In this document: positions 46,301 to 54,443 of the stretch, piece by piece
Numbering within the stretch: the stretch's first letter is position 1
How the letters are laid out: each line of letters opens with the position of its first letter
Source: Armatimonadota bacterium
GTDB lineage: Bacteria; Armatimonadota; HRBIN16
Assembly: GCA_026003195.1 (NCBI GenBank)
Contig: BPGU01000001.1
Span: 1,274,835-1,338,834, forward strand
Length of the DNA stretch: 64,000 nucleotides
Direction: 5' to 3'
Position numbers and translations under genes: made by a program
The notes under the pieces: generated by a model
The model's database searches: none
What the model was told of the DNA's origin: nothing
The model's input: only the letters and a program-made list of their open reading frames with translations

Positions 46301-46330
46301 TTGACTTCAGGGGCGCAGGTGTGCTATAAA
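46301..46330 (+). promoter_or_regulatory. Promoter for metK
   Basis: TTGACT (46301-46306), 18-bp spacer, TATAAA (46325-46330). The start is expected near 46337, so the hairpin at 46337-46358 would form at the very 5' end of the transcript. Confidence 0.7.
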
Positions 46331-46336
46331 ATACTC

Positions 46337-46361
46337 AGCTACCGTTCGCGCGGTGGCTTTT
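46337..46361 (+). promoter_or_regulatory. Terminator-like hairpin at the 5' end of metK RNA
   Basis: AGCTACCG (46337-46344), loop TTCGCG, CGGTGGCT (46351-46358), then TTTT-like run. The stem has one G-U pair. It could protect the 5' end or terminate transcription early. No SAM riboswitch consensus is visible around it. Confidence 0.4.
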
Positions 46362-46409
46362 GTCGAATCCCTCCCACTCCGTACTGGGAACCAAAGGATG
46401 GAAACACGT

Positions 46410-47570
46410 ATGGCGAGAAGAGTGCTTTTTACGTCCGAGAGTGTCACCGAGGCACACCCTGACAAACTGGCTGACCAGATTAGCGACGCCATTCTGGACG
46501 AATGCTTGAGACAGGACCGTGAAGCCAATCTGCCCATCGAGGAGTACTCACGGGTGGCTATCGAGACCTTGCTCACCCGGGGGCTGGCGGTGGTGGCTGG
46601 AGAGCTCACCACGCATGGCTACGTGGAAATCCCCGATGTAGTGCGTAAAACCATCAACGACGTGGGCTACACGCACACCGACTACGGCTTCGAAGGCGAC
46701 ACCACCGGCGTGCTGGTGGCTATCCAGAAGCAATCCCCCGACATCGCACAGGGCGTCGACACGGGCGGCGCGGGCGACCAGGGCATGATGTTCGGCTATG
46801 CCTGCACCGAAACCGAGCAGCTGATGCCCCTGCCCATCACCATCGCCCACCATCTCACACGCCAGCTGGCAGAGGTGCGCAAAGCAAACCCCGACCTCGG
46901 TTTGCGACCTGACGGCAAATCGCAGGTGACTATCGAGTATGTAGACGGCAAGCCTTACCGAATCGATACCGTGCTGGTGTCCGCTCAGCACGAGCCTCGC
47001 CTCAGTCAGCAAGAGGTGATGGACATTGTGCGCCAGTATGTGCTTGAACCCGTGCTCCAGCACTACGCGGAATTCAACAAGGAGGATTTTCGCTTCCTGT
47101 GCAATCCCACCGGACGGTTCGAAATTGGCGGACCGCAGGCGGATACGGGGGTCACCGGACGCAAAATCATGGTGGATACCTACGGCGGTATGGCAAGGCA
47201 CGGTGGTGGCGCGTTCTCCGGCAAAGACCCCACCAAGGTAGACCGCTCCGCGACCTATATGATGCGCTATGTAGCGAAGAACATCGTGGCAGCAGGGCTG
47301 GCAGAACGATGCGAACTGCAAATCGCCTACGCCATCGGACGGGCGGAGCCGGTGTCTTTGACCATAGATTGTTTCGGCACGAATACCATCCCCGAAGAGC
47401 AGATTCTCAAGCGGGCGCTGGACATCTTCGACTTCCGTCCGCGCTCCATCATCCGCGACCTGGGTCTGCTCACGGAAAACGTGTGCTACCTTTGCACGGC
47501 GAAAAACGGGCACTTCGGTCACCCCGAGTTCCCATGGGAAAAGACCGATAAGGCACATCTGCTGAAGTAA
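46410..47570 (+). CDS. metK: S-adenosylmethionine synthetase
   Basis: 386 aa from ATG 46410, with GGATGG upstream; ATG 46398 is an alternative. Makes SAM from methionine and ATP. T-E-A-H-P-D-K (the His-Pro-Asp-Lys motif, with Ala where Gly is usual), [15 protein letters not shown] motif, [16 protein letters not shown] signature. Full length. It lies two genes from metX and shares the methionine theme; a promoter and leader hairpin precede it. Confidence 0.97.
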   Translation: MARRVLFTSESVTEAHPDKLADQISDAILDECLRQDREANLPIEEYSRVAIETLLTRGLAVVAGELTTHGYVEIPDVVRKTINDVGYTHTDYGFEGDTTGVLVAIQKQSPDIAQGVDTGGAGDQGMMFGYACTETEQLMPLPITIAHHLTRQLAEVRKANPDLGLRPDGKSQVTIEYVDGKPYRIDTVLVSAQHEPRLSQQEVMDIVRQYVLEPVLQHYAEFNKEDFRFLCNPTGRFEIGGPQADTGVTGRKIMVDTYGGMARHGGGAFSGKDPTKVDRSATYMMRYVAKNIVAAGLAERCELQIAYAIGRAEPVSLTIDCFGTNTIPEEQILKRALDIFDFRPRSIIRDLGLLTENVCYLCTAKNGHFGHPEFPWEKTDKAHLLK

Positions 47571-47573
47571 ACG

Positions 47574-47840
47574 ATGGGTATGGACGACGTGGAGCGGGTC
47601 ATCGAAGATTTTCTGGACGGCAAGCCGCGTGCGGCTAACCTGCGCGAGCTGCGGCAGGCACTGGAGATGAAGCTGCGCCGGCTTGAAGAAGACCCCTCCA
47701 CGCCTTCGGAACAGATGCAGGAGCTGCGTGAGCAGGTGCGCATACTGTATGAAGAGGAGCTGATTACGCAGTTCGTCGAAGATTCTATCCGTTTTACGCT
47801 GTCTGCCGACGCTTTGCAACAACAAATCGGTGAAGACTAG
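47574..47840 (+). CDS. Short helical protein downstream of metK
   Basis: 88 aa, start ATG 47574 (47580 also possible), 3 bp after metK. Charged, helical, likely a coiled coil (LRELRQALEMKLRRLEEDP...EQMQELREQVRILYEEEL). The C-terminal helix is amphipathic. It is overlapped or nearly overlapped by the ASCH gene. I do not recognise the family. Confidence 0.6.
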   Translation: MGMDDVERVIEDFLDGKPRAANLRELRQALEMKLRRLEEDPSTPSEQMQELREQVRILYEEELITQFVEDSIRFTLSADALQQQIGED

Positions 47841-47850
47841 AGGAAAGATT

Positions 47851-48207
47851 GTGAGGGCGATGTTTGCGTTGAACTTTTATCCCGATATTTACGAGAACCT
47901 CTTGCGCAGTCACCGCAAGACGGTCACCATTCGCCTGGGCGACAAGACCGACAAATATCGCGCGGGGCAGCTGGTGTGGGTGACGGTCGGCAATCGCTTC
48001 GCCCGCCGGCATAAGCTGTTCACCGCCATCATTGACCGCGTAGAAGTCAAACCGTTGGCGGAGCTCACCCCACGCGACATCAGCCGTGAGAACCCCGAGT
48101 TTCGCACCGCCGAAGACGTGCGCGACTTGCTGGAGCGCATCTACGACCGCCCCCTCGCCATGGAGGAGATTGTCACCGTCATCTACTTCTCGCCGGTAGA
48201 GGAGTAG
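47851..48207 (+). CDS. ASCH-domain (PUA-like fold) protein
   Basis: 118 aa from GTG 47851 (AGAGGA 7 bp upstream; ATG 47860 is an alternative). ASCH is a PUA-related beta-barrel predicted to bind RNA or nucleosides. Seen: L-R-S-H-R-K-T-V-T-I-R-L-G-D-K near the start, Y-R-A-G-Q-L-V-W-V-T-V, and the EIVTVIYFSPVEE end. The family includes small proteins of unknown function, some with N4-acetylcytidine amidohydrolase activity. Part of the metK operon. Confidence 0.8.
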   Translation: MRAMFALNFYPDIYENLLRSHRKTVTIRLGDKTDKYRAGQLVWVTVGNRFARRHKLFTAIIDRVEVKPLAELTPRDISRENPEFRTAEDVRDLLERIYDRPLAMEEIVTVIYFSPVEE

Positions 48208-48507
48208 AGAGATATGTGGATCTCCCGTCTGTGCCACCGTGTGGAGCGTTCACAGCCGAGGCTGTTCCCCCTCAAACTCAACCCTGCCTTCGCAGAATTG
48301 TAGCCAGGAGCCTGCGCAAAGCATACGCAACCTGAAGGTTGCGGCTACACTCTCCCCGCTCCCTCATTTGCAGGGGATTTCGCTGGGCAGGAGAAACCTA
48401 CCCCCCCGCCCCCTTCCCTACAAAGGAAGGGGGCGTCCGACGCGCGACTCCCCTCTCCTCGCAGGAGAGGGGAAGGAGGAGAGGTTGACCAACCAGGCAC
48501 TGCGGAA
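48208..48507. repeat. 300-bp non-coding region packed with palindromes
   Basis: No convincing gene. Contents in order: CAGCC GA GGCTG (48253-48264) followed by TTCCCCCTCAAA; CTGC CTTC GCAG (48284-48295); CGCAACCT GA AGGTTGCG (48326-48343), flanked by TAGCC...GGCTA; CGCCCCCTTCC/GGAAGGGGGCG (48407-48417 with 48425-48435); CCCCTCTCCT CGC AGGAGAGGGG (48450-48472). It belongs to the same repeat families as 49843-49946 and 53673-53900. It separates the metK operon from the accessory pair at 48508. Confidence 0.75.
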
Positions 48508-49068
48508 GTGATGAGGAACATGTCGGCATCAGTGGTCAGCAACAACCTGGTTGACCTGTTCGGGGTGTTGTGGTATGGGCAGGGCAGCGCCGAGACGCCG
48601 TGGAGGTGGAAGGGGTACCGCTCCAGCGAAGAGGGAATGTTTTCGTTTCGCGCTGCACCCTTCGTTGTGGTACAAGGGCTAGCGCCTGTAGTACTGGTTG
48701 GTGGCGGAATAGCGGTCGTCGCTGCCGTATCCTGTGTCGCTATTGCGGATGACGTCCGCGATGAAGTATCGGAGCGGAATGCTCAGACGCCACAGTGGCC
48801 CGACAAAGATAAGCTACTGCATTGCGTCGCTACTTGTCTGATTAACCTCCGAGCAGGGATTCCCTGTGCGCTGATAGCAGCATATTCTACTGAACGCGGT
48901 GGCGGAGGAGTGCAGGATCCTGGGGACGAACAAGCTAATCTCGATGGCTTTGAGTGTGCCCAGAAGATAAAGTGGGGCAGGAACCGCAATCCACTACACT
49001 TTTCTTTGCTCAACGACTGGCAACAGTGCCGATGGTGTTGCCGGCAAAAGGGATATCGCCTGCGATGA
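48508..49068 (+). CDS. Possible toxin-like protein, C-terminal fragment (uncertain)
   Basis: 186 codons as annotated, starting in the repeat-rich region (GTG 48508, then ATG 48511); the frame is open further upstream, so a real start is unclear. N-terminal half: LFGVLWYGQG..., then a Gly/Ala/Val-rich hydrophobic stretch (PVVLVGGGIAVVAAVS). C-terminal half has Asp-Lys-Leu-Leu-His-Cys-Val-Ala and C-W-C-C near the end, a pattern that recalls Rhs-type toxin tips with a D-K-x-x-H-C core. The stop overlaps the start of the next gene (ATGA). I cannot prove the toxin idea; it rests on pattern and coupling. Confidence 0.45.
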   Translation: MMRNMSASVVSNNLVDLFGVLWYGQGSAETPWRWKGYRSSEEGMFSFRAAPFVVVQGLAPVVLVGGGIAVVAAVSCVAIADDVRDEVSERNAQTPQWPDKDKLLHCVATCLINLRAGIPCALIAAYSTERGGGGVQDPGDEQANLDGFECAQKIKWGRNRNPLHFSLLNDWQQCRWCCRQKGYRLR

Positions 49069-49709
49069 AACGAATAATCGCGCTCGGCATAGCACTACTC
49101 GGGGGGCTGGCTCTGCTGATAGGAGGATTTCTCATCATAAGCCAACCACAAGTTGCGAAGTCACGCGGCGTATGGTGGCTCTGGTGGGAGGCAAAACTTT
49201 CTACCCCTCAGGAGCGGCACCACTGGACAACAAAGCTGCTGGCGAGTAACATCGACCAGGCAGGAAGGCTGAGCTCCCTGCACTACGTTACCTGGGTCGG
49301 GACAGCCACGCAGTGCCGCGGCGGCTTTGTTGCCGACAGGGCAAGGTTCTTGAAAGTGAGCTACCTTACCCCAAAAGAATTTCTTCTCGCATGGGAAACC
49401 AAGGAAGGTATTGTGTGCCGAGTCGCCGTGTTGTCTGAATCATCGGGTTTGTCTCCGGCGATTGTTTCAGTAGCGAAGGCTCTGCTCGGCACACATCGTA
49501 ACTCTTATCCCCCGTTCTTGCGAGAGAACGAGGTCATTTCGCTGGTCGACCATCGGAAGTGGCTACGCGATGGCAAGTTGACTTCAGGATGTCCACTCAA
49601 GCCTTTGGGTCATGCAAGCAAGTTTGGAAGAGTCGGAGTCTGGCCGGGGATTTACTACATCTTTGGTGAAGACGGAAGCGTTCTTGAAGTAGGCTTTTTC
49701 TTCTCGTAG
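49065..49709 (+). CDS. Membrane-anchored protein coupled to the upstream ORF (possible immunity protein)
   Basis: 214 aa from ATG 49065, overlapping the upstream stop by 4 bp. One N-terminal membrane anchor (IALGIALLGGLALLIGGFLI), then a soluble domain with several Trp and Cys (SRGVWWLWWEAKL, TATQCRGGF, SGCPLKP). No known family. As a lone coupled partner it could be an immunity protein or an unrelated envelope protein. GC is lower than in neighbours, suggesting a variable or acquired patch. Confidence 0.6.
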   Translation: MKRIIALGIALLGGLALLIGGFLIISQPQVAKSRGVWWLWWEAKLSTPQERHHWTTKLLASNIDQAGRLSSLHYVTWVGTATQCRGGFVADRARFLKVSYLTPKEFLLAWETKEGIVCRVAVLSESSGLSPAIVSVAKALLGTHRNSYPPFLRENEVISLVDHRKWLRDGKLTSGCPLKPLGHASKFGRVGVWPGIYYIFGEDGSVLEVGFFFS

Positions 49710-49963
49710 ACATCAAACCAGCGAGGACATGGTTGCTCAAAATGGGTGGGGAAGGTTTCCAACTTGCAGGCTGAACGGCTTGTGCTGCTGGCGATTTGTC
49801 ATCTGCGAATACGTCCTCCGCATGAGTGTCCAACACGCCAGGAGGCTCCTGCTGGGTGCATCACGGCTCGGCAGGAGCCTCGCCCTCCAGAAGGTTTAGC
49901 AGCCAGCGCAGGCTGGCATTGTTTGTCAGGGAACGGCTTGAGCCGTGAACCAGAGAACAGACG
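49710..49963. repeat. Repeat-containing gap before the GH116 gene
   Basis: No gene seen. Inverted repeat GAGGCTCCTGC (49843-49853) / GCAGGAGCCTC (49871-49881) with 17-nt loop. Then GCCAGC GCAG GCTGGC (49902-49917), 15 bp, and ACGGCT TG AGCCGT (49933-49946) preceded by GGGA. This last pair is the same element as at 53673-53722 in the opposite orientation. Confidence 0.7.
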
Positions 49964-52540
49964 TTATCCCTCTATCACCAGCGTCTCCCCCTGCTGGATG
50001 GTGACTGGCTCTGCAAAAGTGACCTGCGTGCCTCCTTCGACAAGCGGAGTGGCGGTTGCCTGTACCGCCCTGCCTGCCAGGCGCACCTGAGGCTCTGGCA
50101 CAGCGAAGTCTACCTGCACCTCGCACAACGTCAGACTGCCACGGTGCACCTGTACCTCCGCCCGTTTGTACCCGGCACCGAAGGTCTGCACCACCATGCC
50201 CCATCCCGAATCGACGGAGAAGAAGCAGGCGAAGTGCTCGGGATACACGCGGGGAGCGAAACGCAACAGCCCTCGCGGCGCGGAATAGAAGAAGTCGGCT
50301 AATGCCAGTAACAGCGCATACGACGACATGGCGCGGGCGTAGTGGTTGCCGCATTCGAACTCGTTCCACGGGTTGCGTCGCTCGCCGTTGTAGCGGTCGC
50401 GCACGCCTTTCACGATAGCTAGTCCCTCCTCCACAAAACCCTCGTAGATGAGGTGGCTCGCCACCTGATACTCGATACCTGTCCACACCTCATCCGAGTA
50501 CGGGAAGGGGAAGAGAGGTCTGCCTCCGTGCGGCCAGGTCGCCAGAAGCAGCCCCGCTTCGTCGTTCAGGGCGTAGATGCGCTGGGGGTTCGCATGTTCC
50601 CAGAGTTCGCTTTTCCAGTTGTATCGGAACACCGACTGCAACGCCCTGCGCACATGGTCGGGGTCGAACAGGTCACCCAGCTTCAGCATCCGCGCATACC
50701 ACTGCCCGATAAGCTGGTCAGACAGACACCCTTTGCCCAGCTGGTACTTGGGAAAGTTCGGACTTTGCGGGTCGGTGGACATCTCGGGCGAGGCGGGACG
50801 CACTTCGTGGACATAGTACTCGCCGTTGAACAGATGCGCGTCCATCCACGCACGGCCGCTCTCGTACACCCTGCGGTACTCCTCTGCCTTCTCGTGCTCG
50901 CCCAGATAGCGCGCCATCTCCTCCGCCGCCCGCAACGCGCCCAGATAGAAACTGCCCATCATGGTGTTCGGACCGTGAAACTCGATGTCGTACGTGTTGT
51001 GCTGCACGCCCTCCATCACACCGTCCTTATCCCTGTCCCATTCGCGCCAGGCATACTCCAGCGCACGCTGGACGCTTGGCCACAGCGCCTTCAGCCACTC
51101 GTCGTTGCCGTAGATTTGCCAGTCGCGATACACCTTGAGGATTCCGCCCATCTGCCCGTCCGCCGCCGCGTGGAACGCAGGATCAGGGATGGTACCCAGC
51201 GGCAGGGGCATCCGGAAGGTCATGTGCCCATCCTCGTGCAGGTTGATGGCATAGTCCTTTTCACGGATACTGCGCTCTAGCGAGGGGAAGAGATAGGGCA
51301 ACGCCTGTGCGTAGTTCCACACGTGCGTGCAGGTTCCCTCACAGCAGCCATGCTGAGAACCACACCCCTCGAACCCGTAAAACGTGCCGTCGGGCAGGCG
51401 CAGGCAGGTGGTGGTCTTCAGGATGGAGATTTGCGAGCTGACCGCGTCCAGCACCGATTCGGGCAAAGTAGAAGACCACAGCGCGTCTGCAAAAGCGCGT
51501 GTGTCACCCTCCAGACGCTCCACATGCTGCGCCACATACTCGGCGACGGCAATGGCGTCAGCGTGGCGGGTCGCGTAGTAGTTCTTCCAGACGGGTTTGG
51601 GGTCGGCGGGCGACCAGTACATCTCGAAGTTGGGGACGTGCCACACTATCCACACAGGTAAGCGCACCTCTGCACAGGGCGGAACCGTCGCCTGCAGGGC
51701 AATCGTGCCCACATCCGTCCTGTCCTCGCGGTAGGCAGGCTCGGTGTTCTCGCGCAGCTGTCCGCAGCTCGCCTGCCGCCAAAAATCGTCCAGCGTGTCG
51801 AACCAGCCGGCACGCAGCCAGTGGGTCTGCACCTGTACCCTGTCGTGTGGGGTCACCAGCGCAAGCGTGCCGTAGCGCGGCGATTCGGGCGGGTGCTTAC
51901 GGGTAGACATCTTCAAGCCGCGCAGGGCGCCGCTATCGTACGCTTCAATCACTCCGCCGCCCACCTCAGGGTAGCCCAGCTTGTTCTCCATGTTGGCGAA
52001 CAATACCACCTCCACCGGCGCGTCGGTCGGGTTATACAGGATGAAGTGGAAGATAGCGATGGGCAGCCCCGAATCATCGGCGTTCAGCGGGATGAAGGGG
52101 TTGTAAGCCTCCAGGGTGACCCGCAGGGGCACCTTAGGGTCTTCTAAATAGAGACGCGCAAAGGGAAACGCGCCTTCAAACACTGCCGAACGAAAGTGCG
52201 GCAGCCCGCCTCCGCTGAACCGCTTTGGCACGCCGGAACCGTCGTCCGTAAAATTGTCCCCGCCGACCGGTCCCTGCACCACGCGCGTCACGGAGTAACC
52301 ATCGGCGCTCTTCGCATGGAGCGTGAAGTAGGTGTATTCGAACATCAAGTCCTTGTGCGGGCGGTTGAAGATTTCGAAATCCCGCAGCTGCCCCCATCCG
52401 CCCAGCGAGATGGAGCCGGTGCCGATGCCTCCCAGCGGAAAGGCAATCTGGTCGAGCTGCCTCCCTTGATAGAGACGGGGTTTACCGGGCGCGAACAGTT
52501 CCTCCAGCGGATATGGGATTTGTGGGTTTTTCGGTCGCAT
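49964..52540 (-). CDS. GH116 family glycoside hydrolase (glucosylceramidase/beta-glucosidase-like)
   Basis: 858 aa from ATG 52540 with GAGGAA 7 bp upstream. N-terminal beta-domain: F-P-L-G-G-I-G-T-G-S-I-S, GQLRDFEIFNRPH. Then an (alpha/alpha)6 barrel: GTCTHVWNYAQALPYLFPSLER, DIEFHGPNTMMGSFYLGALRAAEEMA and WTGIEYQVASHLIYEG. These match GH116, which includes human GBA2 and archaeal beta-glucosidase/xylosidase. No signal peptide, so a cytoplasmic enzyme acting on imported oligosaccharides or glycolipids. It is divergent from the sugar isomerase-like gene; the two share a regulatory region. Confidence 0.9.
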   Translation of the reverse strand: MRPKNPQIPYPLEELFAPGKPRLYQGRQLDQIAFPLGGIGTGSISLGGWGQLRDFEIFNRPHKDLMFEYTYFTLHAKSADGYSVTRVVQGPVGGDNFTDDGSGVPKRFSGGGLPHFRSAVFEGAFPFARLYLEDPKVPLRVTLEAYNPFIPLNADDSGLPIAIFHFILYNPTDAPVEVVLFANMENKLGYPEVGGGVIEAYDSGALRGLKMSTRKHPPESPRYGTLALVTPHDRVQVQTHWLRAGWFDTLDDFWRQASCGQLRENTEPAYREDRTDVGTIALQATVPPCAEVRLPVWIVWHVPNFEMYWSPADPKPVWKNYYATRHADAIAVAEYVAQHVERLEGDTRAFADALWSSTLPESVLDAVSSQISILKTTTCLRLPDGTFYGFEGCGSQHGCCEGTCTHVWNYAQALPYLFPSLERSIREKDYAINLHEDGHMTFRMPLPLGTIPDPAFHAAADGQMGGILKVYRDWQIYGNDEWLKALWPSVQRALEYAWREWDRDKDGVMEGVQHNTYDIEFHGPNTMMGSFYLGALRAAEEMARYLGEHEKAEEYRRVYESGRAWMDAHLFNGEYYVHEVRPASPEMSTDPQSPNFPKYQLGKGCLSDQLIGQWYARMLKLGDLFDPDHVRRALQSVFRYNWKSELWEHANPQRIYALNDEAGLLLATWPHGGRPLFPFPYSDEVWTGIEYQVASHLIYEGFVEEGLAIVKGVRDRYNGERRNPWNEFECGNHYARAMSSYALLLALADFFYSAPRGLLRFAPRVYPEHFACFFSVDSGWGMVVQTFGAGYKRAEVQVHRGSLTLCEVQVDFAVPEPQVRLAGRAVQATATPLVEGGTQVTFAEPVTIQQGETLVIEG

Positions 52541-52647
52541 CTCTGGTTCCTCTTTTCTCCACAGCGAGTTCATGACCAAAAAGATTTACGCGCTCGCCGA
52601 GCTAATTTCCTTGAGGGGATACAGCAGCCATGCCCTCTGTTGTTCTG

Positions 52648-52677
52648 AGTATATCCTGATTCTCTTCCCACTGTCTA
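52648..52677 (-). promoter_or_regulatory. Promoter for GH116
   Basis: Minus strand: TAGACA (52677-52672), 18-bp spacer, TATACT (52653-52648). Leader about 100 nt. Divergent from the promoter at 52697. Confidence 0.65.
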
Positions 52678-52696
52678 TACTAAAAAAGCCTCCCTC

Positions 52697-52726
52697 TTGC
52701 CAGAGCGCCCCCTCAAGCGTTACAAT
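52697..52726 (+). promoter_or_regulatory. Promoter for leader ORF and sugar isomerase-like gene
   Basis: TTGCCA (52697-52702), 18-bp spacer, TACAAT (52721-52726). Leader begins near 52733, directly before GAGGAGGGG. Confidence 0.65.
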
Positions 52727-52748
52727 AGCGATAGAGGAGGGGCACACT

Positions 52749-52820
52749 GTGGATAGCCTCGTGCGACAGATGGTACGGCTTCTACGCAAGCGCGAATCAC
52801 GGATAAGGAGAGAACGCTAA
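52749..52820 (+). CDS. 23-codon upstream peptide coupled to the TIM-barrel gene
   Basis: GTG 52749 follows GAGGAGGGG (52734-52742) with 6-bp spacing. Peptide VDSLVRQMVRLLRKRESRIRRER is very basic and helical, written here in parts: VDSLVRQM, VRLLRKRES, RIRRER. Its TAA overlaps the ATG of the next gene by one base (TAATG). It may be a translational coupling device or a real micro-protein. Confidence 0.5.
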   Translation: MDSLVRQMVRLLRKRESRIRRER

Positions 52821-53653
52821 TGCTTTTCTGCATCTGCAACGAACTCTTTCAGGGCTGGGAACTGCGTCGGGTGATGGAACACTGCAAGGGGCTGGGCTAT
52901 CGCGCGGTGGAAATCGCGCCGTTCACGCTGGCGGACAGCGTGCAAAAGATAACCGCCGCAGAGCGCGCCTCGATTCGTCGCATGGCGCAGAAGGTGGGCA
53001 TCCAGATTGCGGGCTTGCACTGGCTGCTGGTAAAACCGGAAGGGCTACACCTGACCACCGACGACGCGGAGGTGCGTCGTCGTACTGCTGAGTACCTCAC
53101 TGCGCTAGCTCACTTCTGCGCCGACCTCGGCGGCAAGGTGCTGGTGCTGGGGTCGCCCAAACAGCGCAGCGTACAGCCCGGCTCCACCCATGAACAGGCG
53201 TGGGAGCGCGCTCTGGAAACCCTGCGCCCCGCCGTAAAAGTTGCTGAAGAGCGCGGCGTCACCTGGTGCATCGAACCCCTCTCCCCCGCCGAGACCAACT
53301 TTCTGAACCGTGCGGAGGACGCCATCCGCTTCGCGCAGTCGCTGGATAGCCCTGCCGCCCGTATCATTCTGGACGTGAAGGCGATGAGCAGCGAGGGCAA
53401 ACCCCTCCCGCAAATTATCCGCGAGAGCGCAGGCTGGTTCGCACACTTCCACGCCAACGACCCCAACCTGAAGGGACCGGGCATGGGCGACGTGGACTTC
53501 GTGCCCATCTTGCGCACGCTACGGGAGGTAGGCTACAACGGCTACGTCTCGGTGGAGGTGTTCGACTACTCCGACGGCGCAGAGCATATCGCAGAGGTGA
53601 GCTTGCGGAACCTGAAACGGGCACTGGCTGAAGTTCAAAGTGGACTCGCCTGA
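52820..53653 (+). CDS. Xylose isomerase-like TIM barrel (sugar phosphate isomerase/epimerase)
   Basis: 277 aa; ATG with AAGGAGA upstream. AP_endonuc_2 family barrel. Seen: GLGYRAVEIAPF at the start, GLHWLLVKPEGLHLT, KVLVLGSPKQRS, WCIEPLSPAETNFL (metal Glu), I-I-L-D-V-K-A-M (metal Asp), WFAHFHANDPN (His), and YVSVEVFDYSDG (Glu). The four metal ligands are intact, so an active isomerase/epimerase is likely. It is divergent from GH116, fitting use of the sugar released. Substrate unknown. Confidence 0.88.
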   Translation: MLFCICNELFQGWELRRVMEHCKGLGYRAVEIAPFTLADSVQKITAAERASIRRMAQKVGIQIAGLHWLLVKPEGLHLTTDDAEVRRRTAEYLTALAHFCADLGGKVLVLGSPKQRSVQPGSTHEQAWERALETLRPAVKVAEERGVTWCIEPLSPAETNFLNRAEDAIRFAQSLDSPAARIILDVKAMSSEGKPLPQIIRESAGWFAHFHANDPNLKGPGMGDVDFVPILRTLREVGYNGYVSVEVFDYSDGAEHIAEVSLRNLKRALAEVQSGLA

Positions 53654-53672
53654 AAACCTGGGGCATGCACAT

Positions 53673-53751
53673 ACGGCTCAAGCCGTTCCCTCTCAAACCA
53701 TATTCAGCCAGCGAAGGCTGGCTTCGTCTGAAGAGGTGCGGCTTCAGCCGC
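53673..53751. repeat. Composite palindrome repeat after the TIM-barrel gene
   Basis: ACGGCT CA AGCCGT (53673-53686), then TCCCTCTCAAA, then GCCAGC GAAG GCTGGC (53707-53722), then GCGGCT TC AGCCGC (53738-53751). The first two units match the copy at 49902-49946 read in reverse and, in part, 48253-48276. Non-coding. Confidence 0.75.
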
Positions 53752-53874
53752 AAACGTACACAACCTTTCCCTAAGCAAACATCATAGACTTCAGAATGAC
53801 AGCGAGGCGAGGGAGCCTTAGCATCGTCCTCAAATCATAGTGTTGACAAAGCACTGGCTTGCTTATCCCCATTC

Positions 53875-53900
53875 CCCTCTCCCGAAGCTTCGGGAGAGGG
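53875..53900. terminator. Perfect 26-bp palindrome between convergent genes
   Basis: CCCTCTCCCGAAG (53875-53887) directly followed by CTTCGGGAGAGGG (53888-53900). Abuts the lemA stop. Bidirectional terminator-like by position; no strong U-tract. Shares the CCCTCTCC core with hairpins at 48450 and 19460. Confidence 0.6.
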
Positions 53901-54437
53901 CTACCTCGGCACTTCCCTCTCCTGCACCGCCCCGTCCAGCGTAAACAACGGTTGCGGGCGGAAACCCATCAGGGGCGCTATCAGCAGGTTGGGAAACCGC
54001 TGGATGGACAGGTTATAGCGCATCACCGTATCATTGTAGAACTGCCGCGCATAGCGGATCTTGTCTTCGGTGTCGCTCAGCTCCTCCTGCAGGCTCAGGA
54101 AGTTTTCGTTTGCCTTCAGCTCGGGATAGGCTTCCGCCAGAGCAACAAGGCTGCGGATGCCTTGACGCACATCCGCCTCTAACGCTTCCTGCTGCGGAGG
54201 CGATAGTGACTGGAGAGCCTGTGTGCGCAGTTCAGTGATGCGCTCGAAGATGCGCTCTTCGTGCTGGGCGTAACCGCGCACCGTCTCTATCAGGCGGGGT
54301 ATCAGGTCGTATCGCCTCTTCAGCTGCACATCCACCTGCGCTCGGGCGTTCTCCACCCGGTGGCGGTAGGTGAGCAAACGGTTATACGTGGCAATCGCCC
54401 AGATGAATACCACGAATGCGATGAGAAGCAACCACAT
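53901..54437 (-). CDS. lemA: LemA family protein
   Basis: 178 aa, ATG 54437. N-terminal TM (LLLIAFVVFIWAIATYN) then a long helical hairpin. Family signatures: N-R-L-L-T-Y-R-H-R-V-E-N-A-R-A-Q-V-D-V-Q-L-K-R-R and YDLIPRLIETVRGYA, AYPELKANENFLSLQEEL, Y-N-D-T-V-M-R-Y-N. Usually found beside DUF2207 membrane proteins, as here (6 bp downstream of it). Function unknown; the Listeria homologue affects peptide presentation. Confidence 0.95.
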   Translation of the reverse strand: MWLLLIAFVVFIWAIATYNRLLTYRHRVENARAQVDVQLKRRYDLIPRLIETVRGYAQHEERIFERITELRTQALQSLSPPQQEALEADVRQGIRSLVALAEAYPELKANENFLSLQEELSDTEDKIRYARQFYNDTVMRYNLSIQRFPNLLIAPLMGFRPQPLFTLDGAVQEREVPR

Positions 54438-54443
54438 AGGTCA

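Noticed and set aside
46331..46409. SAM riboswitch in the metK or metX leaders
   Set aside because: Leaders are short and lack the conserved core of the known SAM classes that I can recognise.
46548..47825. Minus-strand open frame antisense to metK
   Set aside because: No motif or start support; metK is unmistakable.
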